A DNA stretch of 36,590 nucleotides from a virus. The DNA is taken from positions 1-36,590 of IMG/VR virus record IMGVR_UViG_3300030389_003338; one strand, written 5' to 3'. The notes under the pieces are model-generated. The model was given only the letters and a program-made list of their open reading frames with translations, ran no database searches and was not told the DNA's origin. Numbering within the stretch: position 1 is the first letter of the stretch; each line of letters begins with the position of its first letter. Shown here in pieces: positions 8,456 to 18,000 of this stretch. The position numbers were made by a program, and so were the translations under genes.

Positions 8456-11400
8456 ATTCTAGCTCAACTTTTTCTATTTTTAAATTTTGATTTGTATTAT
8501 CTTCAATTTTTACTTGTATGCTTTTTCCTCTGTTCCCAGTAAATGGTCTTGTAGATTGCATTCCATTTAAATAACTTCCATTTGAATATGATGCAGAGCC
8601 ACTTTCATTAAAAAATACTGCTAAGTCTGCCCCTGAAGATGCTGCATCTACTTTTGTGCTTATTCTTCTTAATAAAGCATTTTGGTCAAATGATGATAGT
8701 TGTTCAAATCCTGTTCTCATTTTTATATTTATTGGAACTGTGCCTGCATCTTGATAAGAGCTAGTGTCTTCAAGTAGTCTAATTTTTGAACTAGATGCTG
8801 CCTCTATTAAAATTGTATTATTGTTGTTGTCTATTGACATTTCATCTAAAACTAAATTTGTGTGAAGTTCATTGGTCCATACACCTCTAGATATATCATA
8901 TAAATAAAATAAAGTGTTACTTCCATTAGAAGAATTTGTATATAAAAGCCTAATTCTGTTATTTTTAACCTCATAATGCAATCTAAATAGTGATGGATTT
9001 GCTAATGCTTGAGATTGATATGTGTCTTTAATAGGATTAGATATTATATTAGCTGTAAATCCTGAATCTAAATATACAATTCCATCTTTAGAACAAAAAT
9101 ATATTCCATTAGGTGCTTTTGCTATCGCTTTATCATTTAAACATCCTATGTTAGGATGAGCCTCTACTAAACTCCAGCTAGTTGGGTCTCCACTAGGCAC
9201 ATTAATTCTAAATATTCCCCTTGTCATAAACACAACAATGTCATTCATTAGGGTTTCTATTCCTAGTATCTCTCCACCTTGGAGGTCGTCAAGTTTTATA
9301 AAGTTACTTGTAGGTATTACATCTGGAGAGCCTGCGTTTGAAAACATAACAAAGTTAGGGTACTCTTCTGTATTTCCATCTTCAGTAATTTTTACATTTG
9401 CTACAAACTGTCTTCCATTGAGCATTGTAGCATATTTAAATTTTACGTCTGTTGATGTAGATGTTTCATTAGGATGTCTAGCTCCGTCTGGCAATCCAGG
9501 GTCAAAAAAGTCCATTTTAACATATGATGAAGTATTGTCGTTATCCCAATAAAATTGATAGTTTGAGCTACCAAAAATATAACTTTCTGCTTGTGTATTA
9601 GCACTAATTCCTGGAACTCGGTCTACACATTTTATAAAAGGTCCATAGTTGTCTGAAATATAGCTTCTGTCATCATCTACGTCAACAGGAATAAACAAAC
9701 CTGGATTAGTAGAATCTTCTTGTATTCTGTTGCCTTTTAAAGTCCCAGGGGGGAATTGTAAATCTTTTATTTCTGAAGATGCTATAACATTTCTTCCTGC
9801 AAAGCCCCTTAAGCCTTGTGATAGTTCAAATCCTGATACTTCTTCTCTAACAGATAATCCCCAATATTGAACACATCTAAATTGGTCTTGAGTTGTATCC
9901 ATTTGCGAGTTGTCTGGAGTATTTATAAATGTTTTTAATATTAAATCATCATCATCTAAAGTTATTTTATGTTGAAAATATGTCCATGGAAAATTTGCAT
10001 TTTTATCTCCCTTTGAATCAAAAATTAATTGTTGACCTGTATCACCAGGATTACCACTAGATTGACTAGTACCTACTTCTAGATAACTTTTTGCAGACGA
10101 TTCAGGGTGGTCTAAATTTCTAACTGTAACCCATCCACTAACTATAAAATTACCTGTTAAATTAGTGCCACCAGTGTTGAGTCTATGTGACACACCTGCT
10201 AATTTTATTTCATTTCCAGTGAAGGTTTTTCCGTCATTTGCTATAGTAAAATCTAATCCTGTTGAAGCACCATCAGCTATAGGATGACCAAAAGGATTGC
10301 CTGTAGTGTAATCAGAATTGTCTGCACTCATATCACTATCATAGCCATTTATATCTGTTGCATTAGTATCAGATACATTAGTAGCTATTTTTTCAGAATT
10401 ACTTGCAAAATACCACCCTCCATTAGGTGAACCCCCTGAACAGGTATCATCACCTCCTAATATTGGCTCTGTTTCTTCAGATATATAATTAAATTTACAA
10501 GTTTCCATATCTCCGTATTCACTTCTAGATAAACCATTTCCTAAAACTGCTTGTATATTTGCCATTAAATCTACTGATTTAAATCCTGTAGACTGGTAAT
10601 TATTTGCTCCACTGGCATTTTGAACCATGTAAGAAATGCAATCCATCATTAATACTTTTTGATTTAATGTAGTGTGGGTGCCTTCACTCCCTCCTTCTAG
10701 TGCATTTCCTCCTGAAAACCATACTCTATCAGTTTCCGAGTATGCATTTGTAATTTTATGCTGATTAGTATCATTATCTCCCATGTATATAGATTTTATT
10801 TTGTAGTACGTTCCATTGTTTGTGCTTCTGTATACATTTATTGCACTTGTTCTTGGATTAAATTTGCTTAAATCTATTTTTGTAGTTGAAAGCATACAGC
10901 CTTTTTTATTGCTTGTAACACTGTTTTTATTTTTTTTATCAGGGATTCTATTTAGTACATTAGTTGAGGTTGTTGTTAAAGCATTTTCTAATAGTCCCTC
11001 TTGGACTCCATCGTAAACTGGTACAAACTTATAAGTATACTCATTGTCTTCTAAATTTAATGTTCCGTTTATATATCTTATGCTATCATTTATTCCACCT
11101 TTATCATCAATTTTAAATGTCTCTAAGGTGTAAGTACCTGTATCAAGCACTGGTACTGCAGTGTCCATAAACCATCTAGGGTACATTGTGTGTGCATTAG
11201 AATTATAAACTGCTTTTAATAAACCGTTAAAATGTTGCCTGTTAACATACTTAAATATCAATGGAGAGTGGTCTAGTCCACACGCAAATCTAACACCATC
11301 TGTGTATGTTCTCATCCTAATGTGCATATCTGAGGCATTTGCTATTGTTGTAAGAGTTTCCAAATCTCCAAAGTCATTAGAATTAAGCATACCAATTTCC

Positions 11401-12044
11401 ATATTTGTTCCATCTGCGTATGTTACTATTAATGCTTTACCATCAAATGAATTTGCGTCATTAATTTGAAGGTTGTTAGGTACTCCATCGCCACCACCAG
11501 TAAACCCATCATTATTTCTATCAAATACAAACGTAAACTGTGCTGTAACTGAGCCACCATCTAATTCTTCATCTACTACTGCTGTTTTAAATGTTATTTG
11601 CGTAGCTGAATCAACTGATTCTATAACTAAAGCTTTGTTTTTGTTTTGACAAGCTACACCACCATCGGTTGCAGACGTACTTAAAACTATAGTATCTCCT
11701 GCCTTAAATATATTTCTAAGGTCTGCTGTTTGCCCTGGTATAATTAATCCTGTCGTATCGTCTAAATTCATCCTTCCATTAGATGCAGTAAATGTTATTT
11801 TGTTTGCTGATACATCTGAAATTCTAGCCCCTGTAAGCTTTCTATGTACTAGTATGCCTGCGTTATTAATAATACAGCTAGTATTTCCTGATACTGTTGT
11901 TGGTGCTCCTGTGCCATATCTTTTTACCAGAGAACCATTTTCATGCCTTAAGTTTTGCAAATCTGAAAATTCATTAAAACCTTTTTTAAGCTCGCTATCT
12001 TGTAGGTTTAAACCACCATTTAAATTTATTTGCTTAAAAGTCAT
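8448..12044 (-). CDS. Tail nozzle / tubular protein-like, 1,198 aa
   Basis: The N-terminus reads FKQINLNGGLNLQDSELKKG, then LQNLRHENGSLVKRYG. This is the usual opening of podovirus beta-propeller nozzle or stabilisation proteins (P22 gp10, T7 gp12 role). The C-terminal half keeps blade-like segments: GEILGIETLMNDIVVFMTRG, GIYFCSKDGIVYLDSG, LFYLYDISRGVWTNE and a final IKMRTGFEQL strand region. Between about residues 535 and 740 there is a Ser/Thr/Asn-rich beta domain that looks like a carbohydrate-binding jelly roll (ending QYWGLSVREEV), which helps explain a length above that of ordinary nozzle proteins. The start overlaps the previous stop (TAATG). Fold assignment is by pattern only. Confidence 0.6.
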   Translation of the reverse strand: MTFKQINLNGGLNLQDSELKKGFNEFSDLQNLRHENGSLVKRYGTGAPTTVSGNTSCIINNAGILVHRKLTGARISDVSANKITFTASNGRMNLDDTTGLIIPGQTADLRNIFKAGDTIVLSTSATDGGVACQNKNKALVIESVDSATQITFKTAVVDEELDGGSVTAQFTFVFDRNNDGFTGGGDGVPNNLQINDANSFDGKALIVTYADGTNMEIGMLNSNDFGDLETLTTIANASDMHIRMRTYTDGVRFACGLDHSPLIFKYVNRQHFNGLLKAVYNSNAHTMYPRWFMDTAVPVLDTGTYTLETFKIDDKGGINDSIRYINGTLNLEDNEYTYKFVPVYDGVQEGLLENALTTTSTNVLNRIPDKKNKNSVTSNKKGCMLSTTKIDLSKFNPRTSAINVYRSTNNGTYYKIKSIYMGDNDTNQHKITNAYSETDRVWFSGGNALEGGSEGTHTTLNQKVLMMDCISYMVQNASGANNYQSTGFKSVDLMANIQAVLGNGLSRSEYGDMETCKFNYISEETEPILGGDDTCSGGSPNGGWYFASNSEKIATNVSDTNATDINGYDSDMSADNSDYTTGNPFGHPIADGASTGLDFTIANDGKTFTGNEIKLAGVSHRLNTGGTNLTGNFIVSGWVTVRNLDHPESSAKSYLEVGTSQSSGNPGDTGQQLIFDSKGDKNANFPWTYFQHKITLDDDDLILKTFINTPDNSQMDTTQDQFRCVQYWGLSVREEVSGFELSQGLRGFAGRNVIASSEIKDLQFPPGTLKGNRIQEDSTNPGLFIPVDVDDDRSYISDNYGPFIKCVDRVPGISANTQAESYIFGSSNYQFYWDNDNTSSYVKMDFFDPGLPDGARHPNETSTSTDVKFKYATMLNGRQFVANVKITEDGNTEEYPNFVMFSNAGSPDVIPTSNFIKLDDLQGGEILGIETLMNDIVVFMTRGIFRINVPSGDPTSWSLVEAHPNIGCLNDKAIAKAPNGIYFCSKDGIVYLDSGFTANIISNPIKDTYQSQALANPSLFRLHYEVKNNRIRLLYTNSSNGSNTLFYLYDISRGVWTNELHTNLVLDEMSIDNNNNTILIEAASSSKIRLLEDTSSYQDAGTVPINIKMRTGFEQLSSFDQNALLRRISTKVDAASSGADLAVFFNESGSASYSNGSYLNGMQSTRPFTGNRGKSIQVKIEDNTNQNLKIEKVELEYE

Positions 12045-12889
12045 TATACTCCTGAAGCGTTTATTGTTTGTATCATTGCTGCTGCGTTATTAGCTGCTGC
12101 AGTTGCTCTATTTTGCCTATTATCTTGTCTCCAAAGCAGTGATTCTGCTAGCTCTACTATTAACTGTTGTATGGAGTCACTTAAATATGTTATTTCTACA
12201 TCTGAGGCTACTATGTCCGATGGAGATGTTATATATACTAAAGTACAGTCTGTTGTAGCTGTTGAAGATGAAACGTAAAGTCTGTTGTTAAATAATGCTC
12301 CTTTAGTTCCGTAATTATACGCTGTGTTGTCACCTATAGCTGCTATTGTTGTTAGTTCTACAAATCTGTCATTAGTATCGTCATATACGCTTACTACTCT
12401 AGTCATTGATTTTTCTTTTTTTTCTACTGTTCCTGAATCTAAATTTGATGTAATATCTGCTGCTGTTATACCATCAACTAGAAAAAGATTAGCACTTACT
12501 ACAGTTACTTGTGAAGTTAAATTATTAATTGAATCAAATAAAGTGTCTCCACCAGCAACCTCAAAATCTTTAAGTGTCACTGTTTCTCCAGTAACTAGTC
12601 CATGTGAAGATATTTCAAATAACCCACTTGATGAAGCACAAGTTACTCCTGTAAATATTCCCCCTATTGGCAAGCTAAAAAAAGTTAAATTACCTAAACT
12701 TGTATCCGATGTTGCACCTCCCATACTTCTTGAGGTCTGTAAATGTACAAGTGCGTCATTTGTTAGCATTGATACTGCTTGACGCTGTGCATCATTTAGT
12801 GCTACTAATTTTTGTGCTAAAGCAAAATTTACATGACCAGTATCCTCTAGTCTGTAACCTAAGCTTGTTATCATTTCATTGCCTGTCAT
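12044..12889 (-). CDS. Neck / connector-like structural protein, 281 aa
   Basis: The N-terminal helices (GNEMITSLGYRLEDTGHVNF, then QKLVALNDAQRQAVSML) and C-terminal helix (IQQLIVELAESLLWRQDN, ending in an Ala/Asn-rich tail) flank a beta-rich middle. This is the organisation of small connector or adaptor proteins that decorate the portal. The beta part carries a phage Ig- or ubiquitin-activating-like strand pattern (GLVTGETVTLKDFEVAGG), often seen in virion proteins. It is coupled to the nozzle-like gene by TAATG and sits downstream of the capsid genes. The exact role is uncertain. Confidence 0.55.
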   Translation of the reverse strand: MTGNEMITSLGYRLEDTGHVNFALAQKLVALNDAQRQAVSMLTNDALVHLQTSRSMGGATSDTSLGNLTFFSLPIGGIFTGVTCASSSGLFEISSHGLVTGETVTLKDFEVAGGDTLFDSINNLTSQVTVVSANLFLVDGITAADITSNLDSGTVEKKEKSMTRVVSVYDDTNDRFVELTTIAAIGDNTAYNYGTKGALFNNRLYVSSSTATTDCTLVYITSPSDIVASDVEITYLSDSIQQLIVELAESLLWRQDNRQNRATAAANNAAAMIQTINASGV

Positions 12890-12890
12890 A

Positions 12891-13193
12891 CTAACTTCCT
12901 TTTTTCCATTTCATAGATGGGCTCTTTGTTTTACTTGGGCTCCACTTTACTTTGTCTGCCCAGTATGCTGCACTAAATATTCCCTTTAATATATTTCTTC
13001 TATGTCTACTCTTAAATGCTTTTCTTTGTCCTGCTGTTTGATTTGTTTTAACTCCTTGCTGTCCAAATCTAATTGTTTTAGTCTTGTCACCTTTTTTAGC
13101 TACTACTATATGTGATTTTTTAGGATGACCTGGGGTTCTCTTCGGTTTATTATATCCTGATACCCCTGCTTTTTTTAATTTACTATCTTTCAT
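12891..13193 (-). CDS. Small basic protein, DUF6321-like, 100 aa
   Basis: The protein is Lys/Arg-rich with very conserved-looking segments: KKAGVSGYNKPKRTPGHPKK, then TIRFGQQGVKTNQTAGQRKA, then FKSRH and SAAYWADKVKW. From memory this matches the DUF6321 family, which recurs in marine phages and large eukaryotic viruses and has no established function. The charge suggests nucleic-acid binding, perhaps DNA packing in the head. It lies one base before the connector-like gene and follows a strong hairpin. Confidence 0.7.
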   Translation of the reverse strand: MKDSKLKKAGVSGYNKPKRTPGHPKKSHIVVAKKGDKTKTIRFGQQGVKTNQTAGQRKAFKSRHRRNILKGIFSAAYWADKVKWSPSKTKSPSMKWKKGS

Positions 13194-13206
13194 TTATCTC
13201 CAAATA

Positions 13207-13230
13207 TGGGGGCAAGTTGCCCTGCCCCCA
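13207..13230 (-). terminator. Strong hairpin after the capsid/decoration genes
   Basis: TGGGGGCA (13207-13214) and TGCCCCCA (13223-13230) form a perfect 8-bp GC-rich stem with an 8-base loop. The hairpin lies in the 70-base gap downstream of the decoration gene. There is no uridine run on the minus-strand side, so it is not a classical strong terminator. It may stabilise the 3' end of the abundant capsid mRNA or give partial termination. Confidence 0.6.
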
Positions 13231-13263
13231 GTTTGTTACTTGTAAGTGCTGTCTAGCGTTTAT

Positions 13264-13692
13264 TTAGTATATTAATATTGAACCTGCAACACTGCAAGTT
13301 CCTAATACACCTGTGTCTGCATTTGTATTAGCAGCAGCTGCAGAAGTTATAGCTCCAGCATTTGAAATAGCTGTAACTAATTGACCTGCTGTTCCACCAC
13401 TTGCACAAACTGCAAGACCTCTAACAGTTACTTGACCATATTCTCCATCAGCAATAGCTGACTCTGAAATACCCCAATGCCCTGCAACAGTGTTTCCATC
13501 GCAAGCCACTTTAATTCCAGTTAGAACACCATCAGCAGAATAATATAATCCTACTGGTGCACCTGCAACTAAGCCACCGTTAGATAATACTTTTACTGTA
13601 ACTTTAGCTGTTGTACTTATAGTATCACAGCCATGAAGTTCAGAAGAAACGCCTTCCATTGACCCACTATGAATTTGATTTAATACGCTCAT
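13264..13692 (-). CDS. Capsid decoration protein, DUF2190-like, 142 aa
   Basis: The Ala/Gly/Val-rich all-beta sequence has the features of head-decoration proteins: an opening strand (TTAKVTVKVL), APVGLYYSADGVLTGIKVAC, GHWGISESAIADGEYGQVTV, RGLAVCASGG, and a last strand LGTCSVAGSILIY. It lies just downstream of the major capsid gene (14 bases) with a Shine-Dalgarno site (AAAGGGGG). The same strand order recurs many times in the two giant proteins at 18303-23398, so this gene is the single-module reference for them. It probably binds the outside of the capsid lattice. Confidence 0.75.
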   Translation of the reverse strand: MSVLNQIHSGSMEGVSSELHGCDTISTTAKVTVKVLSNGGLVAGAPVGLYYSADGVLTGIKVACDGNTVAGHWGISESAIADGEYGQVTVRGLAVCASGGTAGQLVTAISNAGAITSAAAANTNADTGVLGTCSVAGSILIY

Positions 13693-13706
13693 ATCAAACC
13701 CCCTTT

Positions 13707-14837
13707 CTAGTAGCCAGTAGGACCACCAACAATCATTCCTTGCATTCTTGGGTTAGTACATACTAACTGACCCATCCAGAAGATTTTGGCTGTCCTAGCG
13801 TCTTGGTTAATTGGTTTCTGGAAGTCTTGGAAAGAGAAGTTTCTCTTACTGTGAACTTTAAAGTCAAGATACTTTGTGTTTAAGAATAACATTACACCTG
13901 GTGGGCAATGTGAATCTGCAACAACATCTGCACCTTTAAACTTAAGAGTTGAGAAACCTGCATCTACTAACATAGCGTCTGTTCCAACAAATCTCTTATT
14001 AGCTTGCAATCCAGTCTCATACGCATCGTATAAAACCTGTGAGCAAACAATAAGGTCTGGTTGGTCAGCACCGATAGTTAAAGCACCATACATTCTAGTC
14101 ATTCTAGCTGCAATTTTACTTACACCATTTGTTGTAGTTGCTAAGTTATCAAAAGTGGCTGCTGTTGTATCATCAGCTGAATCACCCATTGTAAATGATG
14201 CAAACTTAGATTCCCACCATGAGTTTGAATCAGAGTTAACACCACCTAGGCTTCTATTGTAACCAATAATACAGTTATCAATGTTGCCAGGGGCGTGATT
14301 TGCTGATGAATCTGCTGAAGTAGCATCTATTATAGCTGACTCTGCTCTATAATCAGCAGCACTACCAAATACATTACCTTGACCACAAAGTGCTGTGATT
14401 TCATTACTTCCAGGAGATGCTGTACCTGAACCGAAAAGCTTTGTACCATACAAATCTTTAAGTGAACGCTCTGCATTTCCCATTTTTGATTTAAGTAGTG
14501 ATAGAATCATACTATCACCTGAGTTTTTAAGTTCTTCTTCTCCAGAAATTGATATATTAGCATACGCCTGTTTCCAATCCCATACTGCTGCAGTGATAGG
14601 GTCAGATGGTGTTGTATCTAATACGTCATAACCAGAGTAGAAGCCTTGTGCTGTGTTCTTAGCATATTCTAGTGGAGTAATAATCTTTCTACCACCATCG
14701 AGCACTTCAGCATTTTTAAGCATCTTTACTGCGATAGGGTTAGAGTTAAATATATTATCAACTAGAACAGGCAAGAACTTGTCTCTTGTTAACGAGGATA
14801 AAGCATCCCAGTTAATCGTCATTGAACTTGCTGACAT
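13707..14837 (-). CDS. Major capsid protein, 376 aa
   Basis: This is an HK97-fold type major capsid protein by position (after the scaffold, before the decoration protein) and by sequence character. It has an N-terminal segment INWDALSSLTRDKFLPVLVD, an IFNSNPIAVKMLKNAE stretch, and a central GEEELKNSGDSMILSLLKSK helix (spine-like). The C-terminal part reads NFSFQDFQKPINQDARTAKI, then WMGQLVCTNPRMQGMIVGG. Length is normal for this class, with no cleavable delta domain because scaffold is separate. The RBS AAAGGAG is ideally spaced before ATG, as expected for the most abundant virion protein. Confidence 0.9.
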   Translation of the reverse strand: MSASSMTINWDALSSLTRDKFLPVLVDNIFNSNPIAVKMLKNAEVLDGGRKIITPLEYAKNTAQGFYSGYDVLDTTPSDPITAAVWDWKQAYANISISGEEELKNSGDSMILSLLKSKMGNAERSLKDLYGTKLFGSGTASPGSNEITALCGQGNVFGSAADYRAESAIIDATSADSSANHAPGNIDNCIIGYNRSLGGVNSDSNSWWESKFASFTMGDSADDTTAATFDNLATTTNGVSKIAARMTRMYGALTIGADQPDLIVCSQVLYDAYETGLQANKRFVGTDAMLVDAGFSTLKFKGADVVADSHCPPGVMLFLNTKYLDFKVHSKRNFSFQDFQKPINQDARTAKIFWMGQLVCTNPRMQGMIVGGPTGY

Positions 14838-14849
14838 TTTCTAGCTCCT

Positions 14850-15770
14850 TTACTTGTTAAAGTATTTTGCAATATCAGGGTCAGCCATATTTATTTCCTT
14901 CATACTCTTGTAGCTTTTAGGTGTTGATACATCCTTAACTACAGTCTCTGAATTGTGTATTACTTTCCCTTGATTGCGTTGTTTGTTTCCATCTATTTTC
15001 TTTTGATGGTCCATCTGTATTTGCATTTTGTCATAACTCCACAATTTAAATGCATCCTCAAGATTTGTCATTTGAGACTGTTCTATAAAACTTAGAAAGT
15101 CATCCTCTGCATCCTCTTCTTGGAACATATGTGTATTGTTATCAACTATGCTGTTAAGCTCTGACTCTAAGTCATCAACCATTCTCTCTAGCTCCATGTC
15201 GTTTAGCCTAGCTTCAACCTCATCTATTTTTGAGTTTTCAGCTTCTGCTTTTTCTTCTTGCTTGTCTTGCACAACTTCTTCTAGTTCAAGTGGCTTTAGC
15301 TCTCCATTTAAACCTAGTTCCTTTAAGCCCTTTTCATCCTCGTAAAAGTAATCTTTTACATAGTCTCTGAACTCATCATCTGAACTTAGTTTATTGGCTA
15401 GTTTGGACCATTTTGCGATTTCTTGAGACTTCTGAGTGTTGGACGCTTGCCAATTCTCTTTATTAGCAGAGTCTTCTCTCCACTTAAGAATTTCAGCTCC
15501 ATCAAAAGTTTCACCATCTATCTCGACTTCATAGTCTTCAAGATTGAACTCATCGCTCCCTAGCTCTTCACTTACTCCCTCGTCTTCCTCAACCTTTGCA
15601 GGTGTGGCTTCCTTTACAGGAGGTTCATCGCTATGGGGTTCATCACCGAATCCACTATCTTGTCCTATCCCTTTTTCTTGAGGGTTTTGGTCCTCTTTCA
15701 TTCCAGGGTTTTCATAGATAGCACCCTTTTCGGTATCTGTTAACTCCACATCATTATATGGACTTGGCAT
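14850..15770 (-). CDS. Capsid scaffolding protein, 306 aa
   Basis: The protein is strongly acidic and mostly disordered or helical. The N-terminus is Asp/Glu/Pro-rich and the middle is coiled-coil (KQEEKAEAENSKIDEVEARL, then NDMELERMVDDLESELNSI). A short basic C-terminal tail (SYKSMKEINMADPDIAKYFN) probably contacts the coat protein. Composition, size and position directly upstream of the major capsid gene identify it as the assembly scaffold. The RBS AAAGGAG precedes the ATG. Confidence 0.8.
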   Translation of the reverse strand: MPSPYNDVELTDTEKGAIYENPGMKEDQNPQEKGIGQDSGFGDEPHSDEPPVKEATPAKVEEDEGVSEELGSDEFNLEDYEVEIDGETFDGAEILKWREDSANKENWQASNTQKSQEIAKWSKLANKLSSDDEFRDYVKDYFYEDEKGLKELGLNGELKPLELEEVVQDKQEEKAEAENSKIDEVEARLNDMELERMVDDLESELNSIVDNNTHMFQEEDAEDDFLSFIEQSQMTNLEDAFKLWSYDKMQIQMDHQKKIDGNKQRNQGKVIHNSETVVKDVSTPKSYKSMKEINMADPDIAKYFNK

Positions 15771-15820
15771 TTCAGACGCTCCTTTCAGCTCTCGCTTGTT
15801 TGGTGTTGGTCTTCAAATTT

Positions 15821-16195
15821 TTATTTTACCCTATTAGGCTTATCATCTGCTGAAAATGTTGTATATAAAAAGTTTCTAAAGCTACCTGTACCTATTTTAT
15901 ACACTTGATTATTAAATTTCATATACTTGCTTCCAGCTGCTCTTGCTGCGTTACCTGCTATCGCTCTTGCTTGCATATTACCAGTAAAATTTCTTCCACC
16001 TTGATGTAAGTCAATTAACACATCTTGCTTAAATCCATTACTGTGTACTGGACTTTGGAATTTTCCTCTATTTTTTGATGCAAAGCTTTTAAGGGATTTT
16101 CTTGCTTTTGAGCTTCTACCCCTAGTGCTACGACCTTTTGAGGACTTTGATATTATTTTTTCTGCTAGTGATTTTTTCTTTTTTGGCTCTGCCAT
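15821..16195 (-). CDS. Small basic structural-region protein, 124 aa
   Basis: The Lys/Arg/Ser-rich N-terminal half (KKKSLAEKIISKSSKGRSTR, then GRSSKARKSLKSFASKNRGK) is followed by a compact C-terminal part ending YKIGTGSFRNFLYTTFSADD. No known family is recognised. Its ATG overlaps the portal stop (TAATG at 16197-16193), so it is translationally coupled to the portal. It may be a head-assembly or DNA-binding protein. Confidence 0.6.
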   Translation of the reverse strand: MAEPKKKKSLAEKIISKSSKGRSTRGRSSKARKSLKSFASKNRGKFQSPVHSNGFKQDVLIDLHQGGRNFTGNMQARAIAGNAARAAGSKYMKFNNQVYKIGTGSFRNFLYTTFSADDKPNRVK

Positions 16196-17991
16196 TACTG
16201 CTCCTTTTCCTCTCCAGGGACTGCTCCCATTTGAGCTTGCTTTCTTAATAATGCTTCCATAATCTCATTTTCATCTGTAGAGTTATTAAGAATGTCCATA
16301 TCAGCCTGTTGGGCTTCTTGTGCCATTCTCTTTTGGTCTATCATTTCTTCTAGGATGTCCCTAGATATATCTTTCTCATGCCATCTCCAGAACTGCTCTG
16401 GTGTGAGTAGTCCAAGCTGTACATATTCTAATGCTTGGTCAATACGCTGTGCTCTTGATTCTGGCATACTTGAGCCTGGTACATACTTAAAGTCCATATC
16501 TGCATCTAACTCATATGGTTGTAATGTCTCAAACTCATATCCTGACTCGTTATTTCTTCTTATAACGATGGCTTGTTCATAATTGTTCACTAGAATACTT
16601 AGTGAATGTCTAAATAAATCTATAATCGCATCTGTTCCTACCTCTCGCTCCTTTGCTCGGATGATTTGCTGTGATGCTTCTTGAAGTGCTGATATGGCTT
16701 TTGCTGCAGTTACTCCACTAGGGTTACGACCTTGAGTGATGTCGTGTACGCCACTAATAGTATCTGTAAGCTGCATCATATACTGTGCCAAAGGTAGGTT
16801 AGATGATGAAATATTACCTGCTGGTAGCCTTTGTATGTTCTCATGAGGTCCATTAGTCCAAAATACTTGACCTGGCTTGTCACTAGGTCTGTTTCCTGGT
16901 GTTTTTGCTAGGGTTTTACTCATTACCCATGCTGGATTACCATGATATATTACGTTATCGAGGCTTTGGGAAAGCAGTATAGCTGTTCCTACTGCTAGAG
17001 GTTCAACAATCTCTGGTTCCCCTTTGCCCCAAAAGTGATGCTCATCAGCATAATTCTTAAAATGTACTAGAGGAATAAAGTCTGTAGGTGACTCAACGTG
17101 CTGTAGTAGCACCTTACCTGCCCATGTGGTTAGGTATAATGTGTCTCCAATGTAGTGAAATGCCTCTTTTAGTAGTACCTGACCCCCATACATTTCCTTG
17201 TCATCGTACTCCGTTGTGGGTCCCAGTGGCATATAATCTGTTCTAACCTCAGATGATGATACACCTGTTTCAGAAGATGTGCCTGATTGACCACCAGATG
17301 CCGTGGTGGCTTGTCCGATACCACTAGAGTCTGATTTCATCTGCACAAAAGACTTATACTCGTCTAATTTTCCTTCAGATTTAACAAATTTGCCATTTTC
17401 ATACATATCGTGTAGGTCTCTAACGTAGGTAGGTGTTGCAAAAGTTACACATTTAGCATTTTCTACACTTGTTGCTAATGGGTCTACAAAGACTGTGTAT
17501 ACACTGGGCGTAGAATACTTTAATGAGCCCTCAGAATAGCTTAATTTCATAAAACCATCACCATATATGAGTCCATCTCGCTTCATTCCATTAACTGCCC
17601 TTAATGCCTTGTTTTTACGCATTTCAGACTCTACAGCCTCTTGTGCTTTTTTAGCAGAATCTACTTGGTCTTCACGCTTAGGCATAATATCTACCTTAGG
17701 TGCTCTGTCTGTAAGGATAGAGTACACTGTTTCTACAATAGAGTGTATAGAGTTTGCTACTATTCTTGTTTTATACTTAGGTAACTTAAAGGGTTTAAAG
17801 AAATCTCCATTATAAAGCTCTTCATTACGTCTCCATCGTGGAACTTTATGTGCTCGTGCACGCTTTGCCTCTTGAAACATACGCTCCATATACTTTAAAA
17901 GCTTCTTATCTTCAAGCTTAGGCTCGTATCCCTGTGGAGTTACTACATCTCCTTTGTCTATCATTACCTTGTCGTAGTCTTTGTTAGCCAT
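16195..17991 (-). CDS. Portal protein, 598 aa
   Basis: The dodecameric head vertex protein. An N-terminal helical part (KLLKYMERMFQEAKRARAHK, then VPRWRRNEELYNGDFF) leads into SIHSIVETVYSILTDRAPKV and IYGDGFMKLSY, classic portal-clip/wing segments. FVDPLATSVENAKCVTF, the central EPEIVEPLAVGTAILLSQSL and SGVTAAKAISALQEASQQII (stem/crown helices) complete the pattern. The C-terminal region is Gln/Glu-rich and helical (EEMIDQKRMAQEAQQADMDI). The size suits podovirus portals. The RBS AAGGAG precedes the ATG, and the gene overlaps its downstream neighbour by TAATG. Confidence 0.88.
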   Translation of the reverse strand: MANKDYDKVMIDKGDVVTPQGYEPKLEDKKLLKYMERMFQEAKRARAHKVPRWRRNEELYNGDFFKPFKLPKYKTRIVANSIHSIVETVYSILTDRAPKVDIMPKREDQVDSAKKAQEAVESEMRKNKALRAVNGMKRDGLIYGDGFMKLSYSEGSLKYSTPSVYTVFVDPLATSVENAKCVTFATPTYVRDLHDMYENGKFVKSEGKLDEYKSFVQMKSDSSGIGQATTASGGQSGTSSETGVSSSEVRTDYMPLGPTTEYDDKEMYGGQVLLKEAFHYIGDTLYLTTWAGKVLLQHVESPTDFIPLVHFKNYADEHHFWGKGEPEIVEPLAVGTAILLSQSLDNVIYHGNPAWVMSKTLAKTPGNRPSDKPGQVFWTNGPHENIQRLPAGNISSSNLPLAQYMMQLTDTISGVHDITQGRNPSGVTAAKAISALQEASQQIIRAKEREVGTDAIIDLFRHSLSILVNNYEQAIVIRRNNESGYEFETLQPYELDADMDFKYVPGSSMPESRAQRIDQALEYVQLGLLTPEQFWRWHEKDISRDILEEMIDQKRMAQEAQQADMDILNNSTDENEIMEALLRKQAQMGAVPGEEKEQ

Positions 17992-18000
17992 TAAAGCTCC

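Noticed and set aside
9238-9552. Plus-strand ORFs opposite nozzle, capsid and modular genes (for example 9238-9552, 13876-14262, 18751-19242)
   Set aside because: All are mirror frames of well-supported minus-strand genes and lack RBS sites or any recognisable domain.
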